In this document: positions 45,541 to 55,622 of the stretch, piece by piece | How positions within the stretch are numbered: position 1 is the stretch's first letter | How the letters are laid out: every line of letters starts with the position of its first letter | Origin: Sabellastarte sp. h YS-2021 | Lineage: Eukaryota > Annelida > Polychaeta > Sabellida > Sabellidae | Assembly (NCBI GenBank): GCA_964017235.1 | Contig: OZ024931.1 | Location: forward strand, 99,156,221-99,220,220 | DNA length: 64,000 nt | Direction: 5' to 3' | The notes under the pieces: generated by a model | What the model was told of the DNA's origin: nothing | Seen by the model: the letters and a program-made list of their open reading frames with translations, nothing else | Database searches by the model: none | Program-made: the position numbers and the translations under genes

Positions 45541-45733
45541 AGGATGGCCAACAAAAATAATGAAGGTTGTTTACTAGCGTGGTCACATGACCACTAGGGG
45601 GACATGCTAGTTCACACTCACTCACTGGCCTCTTAAGGTATCTTAAAACGTTTCCCAACGTTGGCCAGTGAGTTGGATGGCACCAACATATAGCAATGGT
45701 CAGGAAATGGTAAGTGTATTTTTCGCAATAAAA
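45541..45733. repeat. 5' inverted terminal repeat of copy E
   Basis: Inverse of the 3' repeat with one mismatch over about 165 bp, followed by the tip GGTAAGTGTATTTTTCGCAA then TAAAA. Confidence 0.9.
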
Positions 45734-45737
45734 GGTC

Positions 45738-46830
45738 ATACCATTCCATACCTTTGTTTAAATACATTCACATTGTTAGCCATTGTAAATGATTCTTTCA
45801 GAATTATAACTTTATTTTTGACATGTGATCATTTGATAAATTCTTTGCATTCTGTACCCCTGCACGGATTGGAGCTGATTAGTTTTTCAGCAGTACCTGA
45901 CAACTTTTTTTTCTGTTTCTAGGTTGTGGGTATAGAAAGTTCTGAAAACCTGAAGGGTTAAGTGACCTTACACTGCACAAAATTAGACAGTGATCTCGCT
46001 TGCTTGCTGTCTCACAAAATGGCGGACAAATATAAGTACTTCCTTCTTTCCTCCATGAACAGAGGAGACAGACAAGACAGAACCAATATTGCACAATGCA
46101 TTAACTTCTATGGGCATATGACTATCAGTTTAACAGTAGGCTACCCAAATGATACTTTATTGAATTTCCTGCTGAGTGCTAACATCTTGTAAAAACTTGG
46201 TAAGTGATAACTTCATTTGTGTGCGTCTCTGTCTGCCCGTGTGCATTTGTCATATCCTGTACATTGGATCCAGGTCATATTTTTCAACAGGTTGGGGCCT
46301 CACCACGACTTGGTCCTTATCAAGGATGGTTTGGATGTGCAAAATACTGCCAGTCAGCTAACTATTTATGTCTGTCCAGCATAAATTTTGTCCTTTCGAA
46401 TTTCATCCGCTTCAGGCTTTAACCAAAGCTGGTGACAGTCCAATTCTTCTGAATTCTTGTTTTATTTTATTTCGACGGGCATAGTTCCTGTATATTTGCT
46501 AGATACATCCAATCCTGGTTGTCCAGTCTTTTACGGTTTTGCAAGATTTAAGCTTTTAAAAGCTCAAGAATGTAGCAACTAGGGGTAAAACCCTTAAAAT
46601 ATTTCATCTCAACAGGCATTGTTCCTGTATATAAGCTAATACGTGTCCTGGTCGTACACTCTTTACACGTTCAATACTCAATACCTATGGATGATAAAAT
46701 TTTGCAGTTGAACCAGATCACAATCTGGATCAAGGGAATTTCTTTACAGATTTTTTTTTCATTGCACGAATACACAATATAGGAGCTGCTGGATCTTGGT
46801 GGAGATCTGCACTCTTTGAATGCTCTTGTT
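45738..46830 (+). repeat. Dispersed repeat, second copy, ending in a Helitron-like terminus
   Basis: Homologous to 23791-24330 in the first half. The segment 46700-46830 matches 23240-23352 and ends GAGATCTGCACTCTTTGAAT then GCTCTTGTT. A GCACTC/GAATGC stem precedes the CTCTTGTT end by a few bases. Confidence 0.65.
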
Positions 46831-46848
46831 TGCAAGATAGGAAGCAAA

Positions 46849-49828
46849 ACAAGAGGAGAGTGCCCGTGAACGGGCACTGTGTCAGCTGACTGAGTGTTTT
46901 TGATTTGTGAAGGTGATTAGAGGACAGAATAATTATCAGGAAAAGGGCTGTACAGAAATACAGTAAATGGTAACTGAACAGCAAGTTCGAAAGAAATTCC
47001 GAAGCTGACAGAAGAAAAGGATAAAAAAGTTGTGCCCTGTAAATGGTATTATGAAGGAAAATAACAAGGTAATTGTTTAAGTGTAAAGAATAGGTTAAAA
47101 CATATTTAAAGAAATACTACAAATGCAATATCCTCGTTCGACCTTGAAGAAGGGGTCCAAGGTCAAATCTAACCACACAAACACATTCCCAGCCCATGAT
47201 TTCCTATGGTTTACCATTCCAAACCTGTAGGACCAATTATAAATGAGTTATAAGCACTTTTAAGCTTGGCTGTCCTCATTTGACCTTGAAGGAGGGGTCC
47301 AAAGGTCAAATCTGACCATACCAAAAGATTCCGAGCCAATGATTTCCTATGCTCTGTCACCAATAATAAGCGAGTTGTAGGCACTTTCAATTTTCGCTAT
47401 CCTCATTTGACCTTGAAGGAGGGTTCCAAGGTCAAATCGGACCATATCAACAGATTCACAGCCCATGATTTCCTGTCTGTTTACCATCCCAAACCTCTGG
47501 GACCAATAATAAGCGAGTTATAAGCACTTTTAAGTTTGGCTATCCTTGTTTGACCTTGAAGGAGGGGTCATTGAAGGTCAAATCTGACCACACCAAAAGA
47601 TTCCCACCCCATGATTTCCTACAGGTTGGTTTATCATCCCAAACCTCTAGGATTAATAATAAGGGAGATATAAGCACTTTTCATGACTGACAAAAAAACA
47701 CCTGTGGCGGCCATCTTGTTTCTCAAAATGAGGCCAAAAATATTCCCAGACAACATTTTATGGTTATTAATATATACTGCAAACTTAAGAAAGCTAGCTA
47801 TAATATTTTTTTTCATCAGAGCAGTAATGGTGAAATCTCTCTCTACACACTGCGGCTATCCAGTGGATACAATGATTTACTCAACAGTGAGAACCTGAAA
47901 GTAGCTATTGCTCAGCTATGCCATGACATAGAGGTCTGCAATTTCACTATGTCATAGCTGACCAAAAATTCTGTGAATAACATATTTAACAAATTACTCT
48001 AAATGTAATAGTTTTCAAGTTACAACTGATTTACTCAACAGTGAGAACCTCAAAGGAACTATTACTCAGCTATGCAATGAGCTACATGTCTGAAATTTTA
48101 CTATGTTATAGCTAACCCAAAAGTAGGTGAACAACATATTTAAGCAAACTACTGTAAATGCAATAGTTTTCAAGCTACAACTGATTTACTCAATAGTGAG
48201 AACCTGAAAATAGCTATTGCTCCGCTATGCCATGAGCTATAGGTCTGTAATTTCACTATGTTATAGCTGACCCAAAAGTAGGTGAACAATATATTTTAAC
48301 AAAATACTCCAAATACAATATTTTTCAAGTTATAGCTGATTTACTCAACAGTCAGTACCTGAGAATAGCTATTGCTCAGTTGTGCCATGAGCTATAGGTC
48401 TATAATTTCACTATGTTATAGCTGACCCAAAAGTAGCTGAATAACATACTTGCACAAATTTCTGTAAATGCAATAGTTTTCCAATTATAACTGATTTACT
48501 CAACAGTGAGAACTTCAAAGTAGCTATTACTCAGCTATGAAATGAGCCACAGGTCTGAAACTTCACTATGTTATAGCTGACCCCAAAATAGGTGAATAAC
48601 ATATGAAACAAAATACTCTAAATGCAATAGTTTTCAAGTTATAAGTGATTTACTCAACAGTGATAACCTAAAAGTAGCTATTACTCAGCTATGCCATGAG
48701 CTATAGGTCTGAAATTTTACTATGTTATAGCTGGCCCAAAAGTAGCTGAATAACATATTTATACGAAATTCTCTAAATGCAATAGTTTTTAAGTTACAAG
48801 AGATTTTACTCATGACGGAAGTTACTGAAAAGCCCAAAAGTAGCTATTACTCACTTAGCTATTGAGACAGACACCCAACTTACTCACCATATTGTAGCTA
48901 TGAAAAAAGTAGCTGAATAACATATTTTAACAAAATGCTCTAAATGCAACACTTTTCAAGTTATAAGTGATTTACTCAACAGTGATAACCTAAAAGTAGC
49001 TATTACTCAGCTATGCCATGAGCTACAGGTCTGAAATTTTACTATGTTATAGCTGACCCAAAATTAGCTGAATAACATATTTATACGAAATTCTCTAAAT
49101 GCAATAGTTTTCAAGTTATAAGCGATTTACTCAACAGTGATAACCTAAAAGTAGCTATTACTCAGCTATGCCATGAGCTACAGGTCTGAAATTTCACTAT
49201 GTTATAGCTGGCCCAAAAGTAGCTGAATAACATATTTATACGAAATTCTCTAAATGCAATAGTTTTTAAGTTACAAGTGATTTTACTCATAATGGAAGTT
49301 ACTGAAAAGCCCAAAAGTAGCTATTACTCACTTAGCTATTGAGACAGACACCCAACTTACTCACCATATTGTAGCTATGAAAAAAGTAGCTGAACAACAT
49401 ATTTTCACAAAATGCTGTAAATGCAACACTTTTGAAGTTATAAGTGATTTAGTGCATGATTTCATGAATTTTAATGCATTAAAAATTATTAAAAAAATTT
49501 ATTAAAAAAAAAGTAAGACAGATCCAGGTCTCATACTCACACAAGAGAATCTACCTCTGGCCTAGTACATATATGCAAGATATGAGAGAAATCCCTGCAA
49601 TAGTCACTGAGAAAATTGTAATAAAAAGTTGAAATTTTCACACTTTTGGTGGGGGTACCCCCCTTGTAATGTCTCTAGCAAACAGACGAACATACAGATT
49701 TGCATGCCTTGAACAATTTTTCATCCTCGATAGATAAGGTATCTTTTAAAAAAAACAGCATGTCTCTAGGCCTTGTAGTTTTGGAGAAGAAGTTGTTCAT
49801 GCGGACGCGTACGCCGCAGAGTGATGAC
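46849..49828. mobile_element. Helitron/Helentron-like element with central arrays (copy K3)
   Basis: Near-identical to K2, including the extra 155-bp monomer. It is about 30 bp shorter within the TGACCTTGAA repeat (near 47350). Its left end lies 18 bp from another CTCTTGTT terminus in opposite orientation. The right end is lost: after GCAGAGTGATGAC (49828) the terminal hairpin is replaced by an inverted copy of its own array. Confidence 0.7.
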
Positions 49829-49940
49829 TTCATGCACTAAATCACTTATAACTTCAAAAGTGTTGCATTTACAGCATTTTGTGAAAATATGTTGTTCAGC
49901 TACTTTTTTCATAGCTACAATATGGTGAGCATATATTATA
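49829..49940 (-). repeat. Inverted copy of the end of the K3 array
   Basis: The sequence from ATGCACTAAATCACTTATAA to TCATAGCTACAATATGGTGA is the reverse complement of 49360-49466, essentially without mismatches by eye. The two arms are about 360 bp apart. Confidence 0.9.
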
Positions 49941-49944
49941 ACGA

Positions 49945-51470
49945 GCAATCAGTGCCTGTGAACGGGCTCTGTGTCAGCTGACTGTGTGTTTTGAGTTTCA
50001 GCGTAGAGGTGAAAGAAGAAAAGGACAAAAAGTTATGCCCTGCAAATGGTATTCAGAAGTGAAGTACAAAGTTAGCTGTTAAGGTGTAAAAAGTAGGTGG
50101 GAAAACATATTTAAAGAAAATACTGTAAATGCAATAGTTTCACGTTACCACTCATTTACTCAACTGTGACAACCTGAAAGTAGCTATTGCTCAGCTATGT
50201 TATGAGCTACATGTATACAATTTCATTATGTTATAACTGACTGAAAAGTAGATGAATAACACATTTAAACAAAATACTGTATATGCAAAAGTTTTCAAGT
50301 TACAATTGATTTACTAAACAATGAGAACCAAGAAGTAGCTATTACTCAGCTGTGGAATGAGCTACAGGTCTGGAATGTCACTACATTATAGTAGACCGAT
50401 AAGTAGGTGAATAACATATTTAAACAAAATTCTCTGATTTACTGAACAGTGAACTTCAAAGCAGCTATGTCTGCAATTTTACTATGTTATAACGGACCAA
50501 AAATTAGGTGAATAACATTTTAAACAAATACTCTAAATGCAACAGTTTTCAAGTTAAAACTGATTAAAGCTATACTCTGAAAGTAGCTATAGCTCAGCTA
50601 TGACATGAGCTACAGGTCTGCACTTTTACTATGCTATAGCTGACCCAAAAGTAGGTGAACAACATATTTAAACAAAATACGCTAAATGCTATAGTTTTCA
50701 AGTTACAACTGATTTACTCAACAGTGATAACCTCAAAGTAGTTATTGCTCAGCTATGCAATGAGCTACAGGTTTGAAATTTTACCATGTTATAGCTGACC
50801 CAAAAGTAGATGAATAACATATTTATACAAAATTCTTTAACTGTAATAGTTATCAAGTTACAACTGATTTAATCAACAGCAATAACCTCAAAGTATCCAT
50901 TGCTCAGCTGTCCAATGAGCTACAGGTCTACAACTCCACTATGTTATAGCTTACCCAAAAGTAGGTGAATAACATATTTAAACAAAATTCTCTAAATGCA
51001 ATAGTTTTCAAGTTACAACTGATTTATTCAACAGTGAGAACCTCAAAGTAGCTGTTGCTAAGGTAAGCAATGAGCTACAGGTCTGCAATTTTACTTTGTT
51101 ATAGCTGACCCAAAAGTAGGCGAACAACATATTTAAAGAAAATACTCTAAATGCAAATAGTTTTCAAGTTATAAGTGATTTAGTGAATGATTCTTAAAGT
51201 TTAATGGATTAAAATTTATTTTAAAAATTTATAAAAAAATAATTAAGACAGATCCAGGCTGATACTCACACAAGTGAATCTACTTGTGGCCTAGTACATA
51301 TGTGTAAGATAAGAGATAAATCCCTGCAATATTCAATGAAAAAATAAGTAATTTATACATGATTTCATGCATTTTAATGCATTAAAAATTATTTTAAAAA
51401 TTCATTAAGACAGATCCAGACCTGATACTCACACAAGTTAACCTACTTGTGGCCTAGTACATAGTACCCC
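49945..51470. mobile_element. Older K-type element without the TGACCTTGAA block (K4)
   Basis: Starts with GTGCCTGTGAACGGGCTC then TGTGTCAGCTGAC, a mutated form of the K left-end hairpin. It then goes directly into a diverged 155-bp array (50140-51190). The terminal domain (TTAAGACAGATCCAG, CCTAGTACATA) is present twice, at about 51238-51300 and 51404-51465. No right-end hairpin. Confidence 0.6.
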
Positions 51471-51474
51471 CCAA

Positions 51475-51760
51475 AAAACCTAATCAGCTCTAGATCCTGA
51501 AAATTTGGAGAAAATCTTAAAATTGTTGCCATGAGAAAAGTTATGGGAATCCCCCCAAAATCTAATCAGCTCTAGATCCTCTTGGGGTAAACTACCCTGA
51601 AAATCTGGTGAAAATCCATGCATGGGTATAGGCTCAGGAACACCCAAAAAGTTTAAGACCAAAACAATCTTAAAAGTGTTGCCATGGCAACAGTTGTTGC
51701 CAGATACCCCCCCAAACCTAATCAACTCAAGATCATACCTTGAAAATTTAGTGAAAATCC
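51475..51760. repeat. Tandem repeat with AATCAGCTCTAGATCCT
   Basis: Three imperfect units starting at CCCCCCAAAA..., each with TAATCA(G/A)CTC(T/A)AGATC and GAAAATCC(A/G)TGCATGGG. The middle of the last unit includes the perfect palindrome GTTGCCATGGCAAC (51678-51691). Confidence 0.75.
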
Positions 51761-51929
51761 GTGCATGGGTTTAGGCTGTGGAACACCCACAAGCTTTATG
51801 GCCGCCGCCTGGACAGTGCAGGTGACGGTCCAATAATGTGTATTATTGACTGGGTTCCTACGTCTTCAAGTATTTGTTACCTCCGTCAAACAGGTTATGT
51901 TTTCGCCTGGGTTTATTTGTCAGTTTGTT

Positions 51930-52387
51930 TGTGCGTTTGTGAACATGATAACTTAAAAACTTATGGAGGGATTTTGATGAAATTTTCAGGATATGTCTAA
52001 AAAAGTAAAAGGAAGAAATGATTAAATTTTGGGAGTGATCCGGCTCATCTGGATCTTCTGGATCCAGGCTGCCAGATGTGTTTGATAACTTAAAAACTTT
52101 AAAGAACATGATAACTTAAAAACTTATGGAGGGATTTTGATGAAATTTTCAGGATATGTCTAAAAAAGTAAAAGGAAGAAATGATTAAATTTTGGGAGTG
52201 ATCCGGCTCATTATCTGGATCTTCTGGATCCAGGCTGCCAGATGTGTTTGTGAACAAGATAACTCAAAAACTTATAGGCGGATTTTGATAAAATTTTCAG
52301 GATATGTCTGAAAAGGTAAAAGGAAGAAATGATTAAATGTTGGGAGTGATTCAGATCACTACCTGGATCTTCTGGATCCATGAAATT
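51930..52387. repeat. ~150-163-bp tandem repeat, interrupted by copy C
   Basis: GATAACTTAAAAACTTATGG (or variant) at 51947, 52110 and 52258. Units contain TTTTCAGGATATGTCTAAAA and CTGGATCTTCTGGATCC. The repeat resumes at 57965 after copy C. Confidence 0.85.
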
Positions 52388-52600
52388 GGAAAACTTAATA
52401 GTAAATTAAATTTTTATAAGTTAATACCTTACCTAGTGGACAGATGCATTTGTCTGGCGCCCTGCTGGTCTCGCCAAACGTTAGAAAAAAAACGTCCAGA
52501 GCTCGGCTCTGGCCGGGACCGGTAGTGTCCTGTTCATTCGCCAGGTGGCTGTGTAGCCAGCCTGCCAGTGCACTGCGCATGCGTTGCGCATGCGCTCTTC
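52388..52600. repeat. 3' inverted terminal repeat of copy C
   Basis: Contains CTTACCTAGTGGACAGATGC, CCAAACGTTAGAAAA and GGCCGGGACCGGTAGTGTCC; inverse of 57772-57950. Confidence 0.9.
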
Positions 52601-52670
52601 CTCTTTTTGTTGCCTACCTTAGAAAGTCCCCTTTTTGGCTTAGAGCAGCGGGGAAGGTAGGGTGGGAAAC

Positions 52671-52770
52671 CCCCTGTCCACTAGGTAAGGTATTAACTTA
52701 TAAAAATTTAATTTACTATTAAATTTTCCATTTTATTGCGTTAATACATCTTACCTAGTGGACAGATGCA
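52671..52770. repeat. Internal complementary region of copy C
   Basis: TGTCCACTAGGTAAGGTATT ... AATTTTCC pairs with 52388-52445. TTTTATTGCGTTAATACATC then TTACCTAGTGGACAGATGC pairs with 57922-57960. The 280 bp after it (to 53057) holds a 20-base poly(C) run and no gene. Confidence 0.9.
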
Positions 52771-52889
52771 GAACAACTACCCATTGGATGGAGGGTAGCC
52801 AAATAAGGGGGATTCTTAAGAACTCTAGATACTAAAAGGGTGGATCCGGTACTGGTTAATCAAACCAACCTATAGGAATAACACCCTTG

Positions 52890-52909
52890 CCCCCCCCCCC
52901 CCCCCCCCC
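52890..52909. repeat. Poly(C) run of 20 in copy C 3' region
   Basis: Uninterrupted C20. Copies B (14600-14609) and D (58965-58970) have shorter C runs at the equivalent place between ICR and recombinase. Confidence 0.9.
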
Positions 52910-53057
52910 TTTGTTTTCCATATATATAGGTCTTTGTACAGGCTCGAACGAGAGTACCGGGAGACTTAGAGGGGAATGAAAGTTCGGAAAACTAATGAGG
53001 AAGAAGAACAGGAACTGTTGAGACTATCTTAAATAGAACCCCTGGGTCCATTTTGGA

Positions 53058-54212
53058 TCATGGTAACCCAGAAGAAGCAAAGATAGCGGAAGCGAGCTGG
53101 TAGCAAAGTAGCACTGTCTGTTTGATCCAGGAAGAGATAGTAGCAGGGACAATATCCTTCTGAAAACTCTTCCTGAAAGACACAAAAACCAGGTCTTTGC
53201 CTTTGCGAAGATCCTTGGTTCTGTCCAAATAGTAATGCAGGGCTCTTACTGGGCACAGTGACTTATCCTGCGTAAGAGAATTATCCAAGGATGGAGCCAA
53301 GGCCGGGATAACTACCGGAGCCACAGAGGCCGGACCCTCTCTAGCCAGTTGATTTTTGGATAGGAAACTGGGTGAAGGATACAGAGAGACCCGACTCCAG
53401 TTTTCCTGATGCCAGATATTCTTATAAAGCCAGGCATGAATTTCACTGCATCTCTTGCCTGAGCCCAAGGCTAACAGAAAGACCGTCTTCAAAGTCAAAT
53501 GCTTGAGAGAAGCCTTTCGCATGGGTTCAAAGGGAGCCTTAGTCAGCTGGTGGAGTACCAGAGACAGGTTCCAGGAGGGTACTCCCTGCCTTCCTTTGGG
53601 TTTATCTCTATGAAAACTGTCTAGAAGGCGAGTCAAGTTTTCATCCTTGCTAATGTTCAGTTTATCATTGCCCACCATGTCCGCAATAGCTGTTCTATAG
53701 CCGTTAATGGTGCTGGGCTGTAGATTTCTCACTTTGAAAAGATGCAAGAGGTAATCCACAATTTGGTTCACAGAGGGCGACCTGAAGTCCACCTTGTTTG
53801 AGTCACACCATTTGACAAAAATGGCCCACTTTGATTTATAAACGGCTCTGGTTGAGTGTCTTTGAGGAGCCTCAATTCTTGTTGCCACTTTGTCAGAGAA
53901 CCCTTGCTCCTGAATGGCAGGGGCTCTAGGAGCCAGGCGTGCAGATTCAGATTGTTGAGATTGTTGTGAACAAGGCCGTTGAAAGGCTGTGTCACCAGAT
54001 CTCTTTGAATCGAGAGCTTGAATGGAATCTGAACTGAAATGCTGACCAGATCCCAGAACCAAGGCATGTTGGGCCAACCTGGGGCAATTAGGATCATTCT
54101 GTGACAACCTTGATCCATCACCTTTGAGATCACTTGGTTGAGTAGGGAGACTGGAGGAAAGGCGTAAACATCCAGGTTCTCCCATGACAGACTCATTGCG
54201 TCTACCGCCCAA
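53058..54212 (-). pseudogene. Tyrosine recombinase, C-terminal catalytic part lost (copy C)
   Basis: A 384-codon open frame, the longest in the window. It starts within the RNase H linker, runs through the SAM-like N-terminal domain (RAVYKSKWAIFVKWC, PSTINGYRTAIADMV), the first catalytic arginine (LGSGKRCSEIHAW), SLSKNQL-type linker and CPVRALHYYLDRTKDL. It ends at LLCYQLASAIFASSGLP. The HxxR box, the second histidine and the tyrosine, which follow LLCY within about 70 residues in copy B, are missing; a deletion near 53060 explains this. So the enzyme is dead although the frame is open. Confidence 0.9.
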
Positions 54213-54710
54213 GCTGTCTTATCCAGTACCAGTGACACAAACTTGGGAAGTTTGTTGTTGAACCGGGTTGCAAACAGGTCTACTTGTGGCCAGGCCCATT
54301 TCAAACACATGAGATTGAACATGTGCTGAGAGAGGGACCACTCTGTCTGGATCAGCTGGTTGTGTCTGGACAATTTGTCTGCTATCACATTCAACCGACC
54401 CGGAATGTGTCGAGCCCTCAGAGTTATTCCTCTTGGGTGACACCAAGACAGAAGTCTCCAGAGGAGGCCACACAGAGAGCCTGATCTCATACCACCGTTT
54501 GTTTATGTAGGAGACTACAGTTGTGTTGTCTGTTGCTACAAGAACAATCTGGCCTTTGCAAAGATGCTTGAAACTCTTTAGGGCCAGAAGGACACCCTTC
54601 AACTCCAAGAAATTTATGTGGAGGCGACTTTCTGAGACTGACCAAGCACCTCTTGCAGTAGAGTCCCCTAAGTGTGCGCCCTAGCCTTCGTTTGAGGCGT
54701 CTGTAAACAG
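53768..54710 (-). pseudogene. RNase H domain and linker (copy C)
   Basis: LFTDASNEG (first strand, end of the RT frame), MELKGVLLALKSF (E helix) and LVATDNTTVVSYINK carry the catalytic residues. A one-base loss after YINK at about 54489 shifts the frame. The next frame continues with MRSGSLCGLLWRLLSW, RARHIPGRLNVIADKLSRH and LPKFVSLVLDKTAWAVDAMSL. It overlaps the recombinase frame. Confidence 0.85.
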
Positions 54711-55595
54711 CTGAATAGCGTGTTGAAGGGGGTGCAAAGGTTGGCCCCGTAGTACATTGCTCTCGTCCAACCACCAATCTATGTGTGGATGGAGTGACCG
54801 GGGAACCGGAATGACTTTTTCCAAAACTTCGGGAACATACCAGTGTCGCTTCAAGTGCCATTGGATGGGCCTCATGTGAAGACGACCCGACCACACTTGT
54901 TTCTCTGTTGCTGTAAGCAGCCCTATCAAAGACATGAATTGTCTGACTGTGCAACTTTCCCGGTGTTTGATGAATTTTAACTTTTCTTGGAGGGTTGTCC
55001 ACCGGTCCTGAGTGGGTAGAACCCGACCGGTCAACAGGTCGAATCGGTAGCCTACGAAATTGAAGACCTGCTGAGGGGTCAATTCTGACTTTTTCATGTT
55101 TACCACCCACCCTAACTGCTGGCAAAGCGCCAAGAGGGTCTGGGTATGTTGTAGGCAGGTTTCCTGGCACAGGGCTCTCAGTAACCAGTCGTCTAGGTAC
55201 TGGTGGATTCGGATACCCCTTGCTTGTGCCATCAGCTTCACTTTTTTGACCACCTTTTTAAACTCTAGGGGAGCTGTGGCCAGACCAAATGGAAGAGCTG
55301 TGAATTGGAAGTTTGATTGTACAGGAAGAACCTTAGATACTATCGTGACCTTTGATTGATTGAATGTGGAAACACGTGTCACTGAAGTCCAGTGAAGTTA
55401 CCCATTCCCATGCTTGTAGGGACAGTCGGATTGTCTCCGGAGTTTCCATTCTGAATGTATTGGTACTGAGATATAGGTTCAATTGACTTAGGTCCAAGAT
55501 TGGTCTCCATTTTCTGTTGGGTTTCGGCACAAGAAAAAGCCGGTTGTAAAAAGCCAGGGATGACTTGCCAACCACCTTTTCTAAAACCAACTAGT
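54681..55595 (-). pseudogene. DIRS reverse transcriptase, active site intact (copy C)
   Basis: The N-terminal frame (55333-55590) has LAFYNRLFLVPKPNRKWRP, ILDLSQLN and SLDFSDTCFHI. After a one-step frameshift near 55345-55385 the core frame (54681-55382) has FTALPFGLATAPLEF, HQYLDDW and QLGWVVNMKKSEL, then the thumb (VRQFMSLIGLLTATEK) and connection (MRPIQWHLKRHW). All catalytic aspartates are present. Only the frameshift separates this from an intact RT. Confidence 0.92.
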
Positions 55596-55622
55596 CCGTG
55601 TCTCTAAGCGACACTGCTGGCT

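Larger units (their letters stand above)
40191..45733 (-). mobile_element. DIRS-like retrotransposon with decayed interior (copy E)
   Basis: 5.5 kb, bounded by GAAAAATTTTG (40191) and CGCAATAAAA (45733). The two ITRs match at all but one of about 165 positions (a single A/G difference near 40294). The ICR at 40451-40555 is complementary to both ends. In contrast, the interior has only short, shuffled pieces of recombinase and RNase H and no recognisable RT or gag frame. It looks like a non-autonomous element moved by enzymes of another copy. Confidence 0.88.

Noticed and set aside
40191..45733. DNA transposon with long TIRs (Maverick or hAT type)
   Set aside because: The ICR design, the RNase H and recombinase remnants and the shared terminal tip place it with the DIRS copies.
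24469..49828. Large segmental triplication as the origin of K1-K3
   Set aside because: Sequences flanking the three copies differ and K1 has an empty-site counterpart, so separate insertions fit better.
53058..54212. Functional recombinase gene
   Set aside because: The frame is long, but the HxxR box and nucleophile tyrosine are missing, so I call it a pseudogene.
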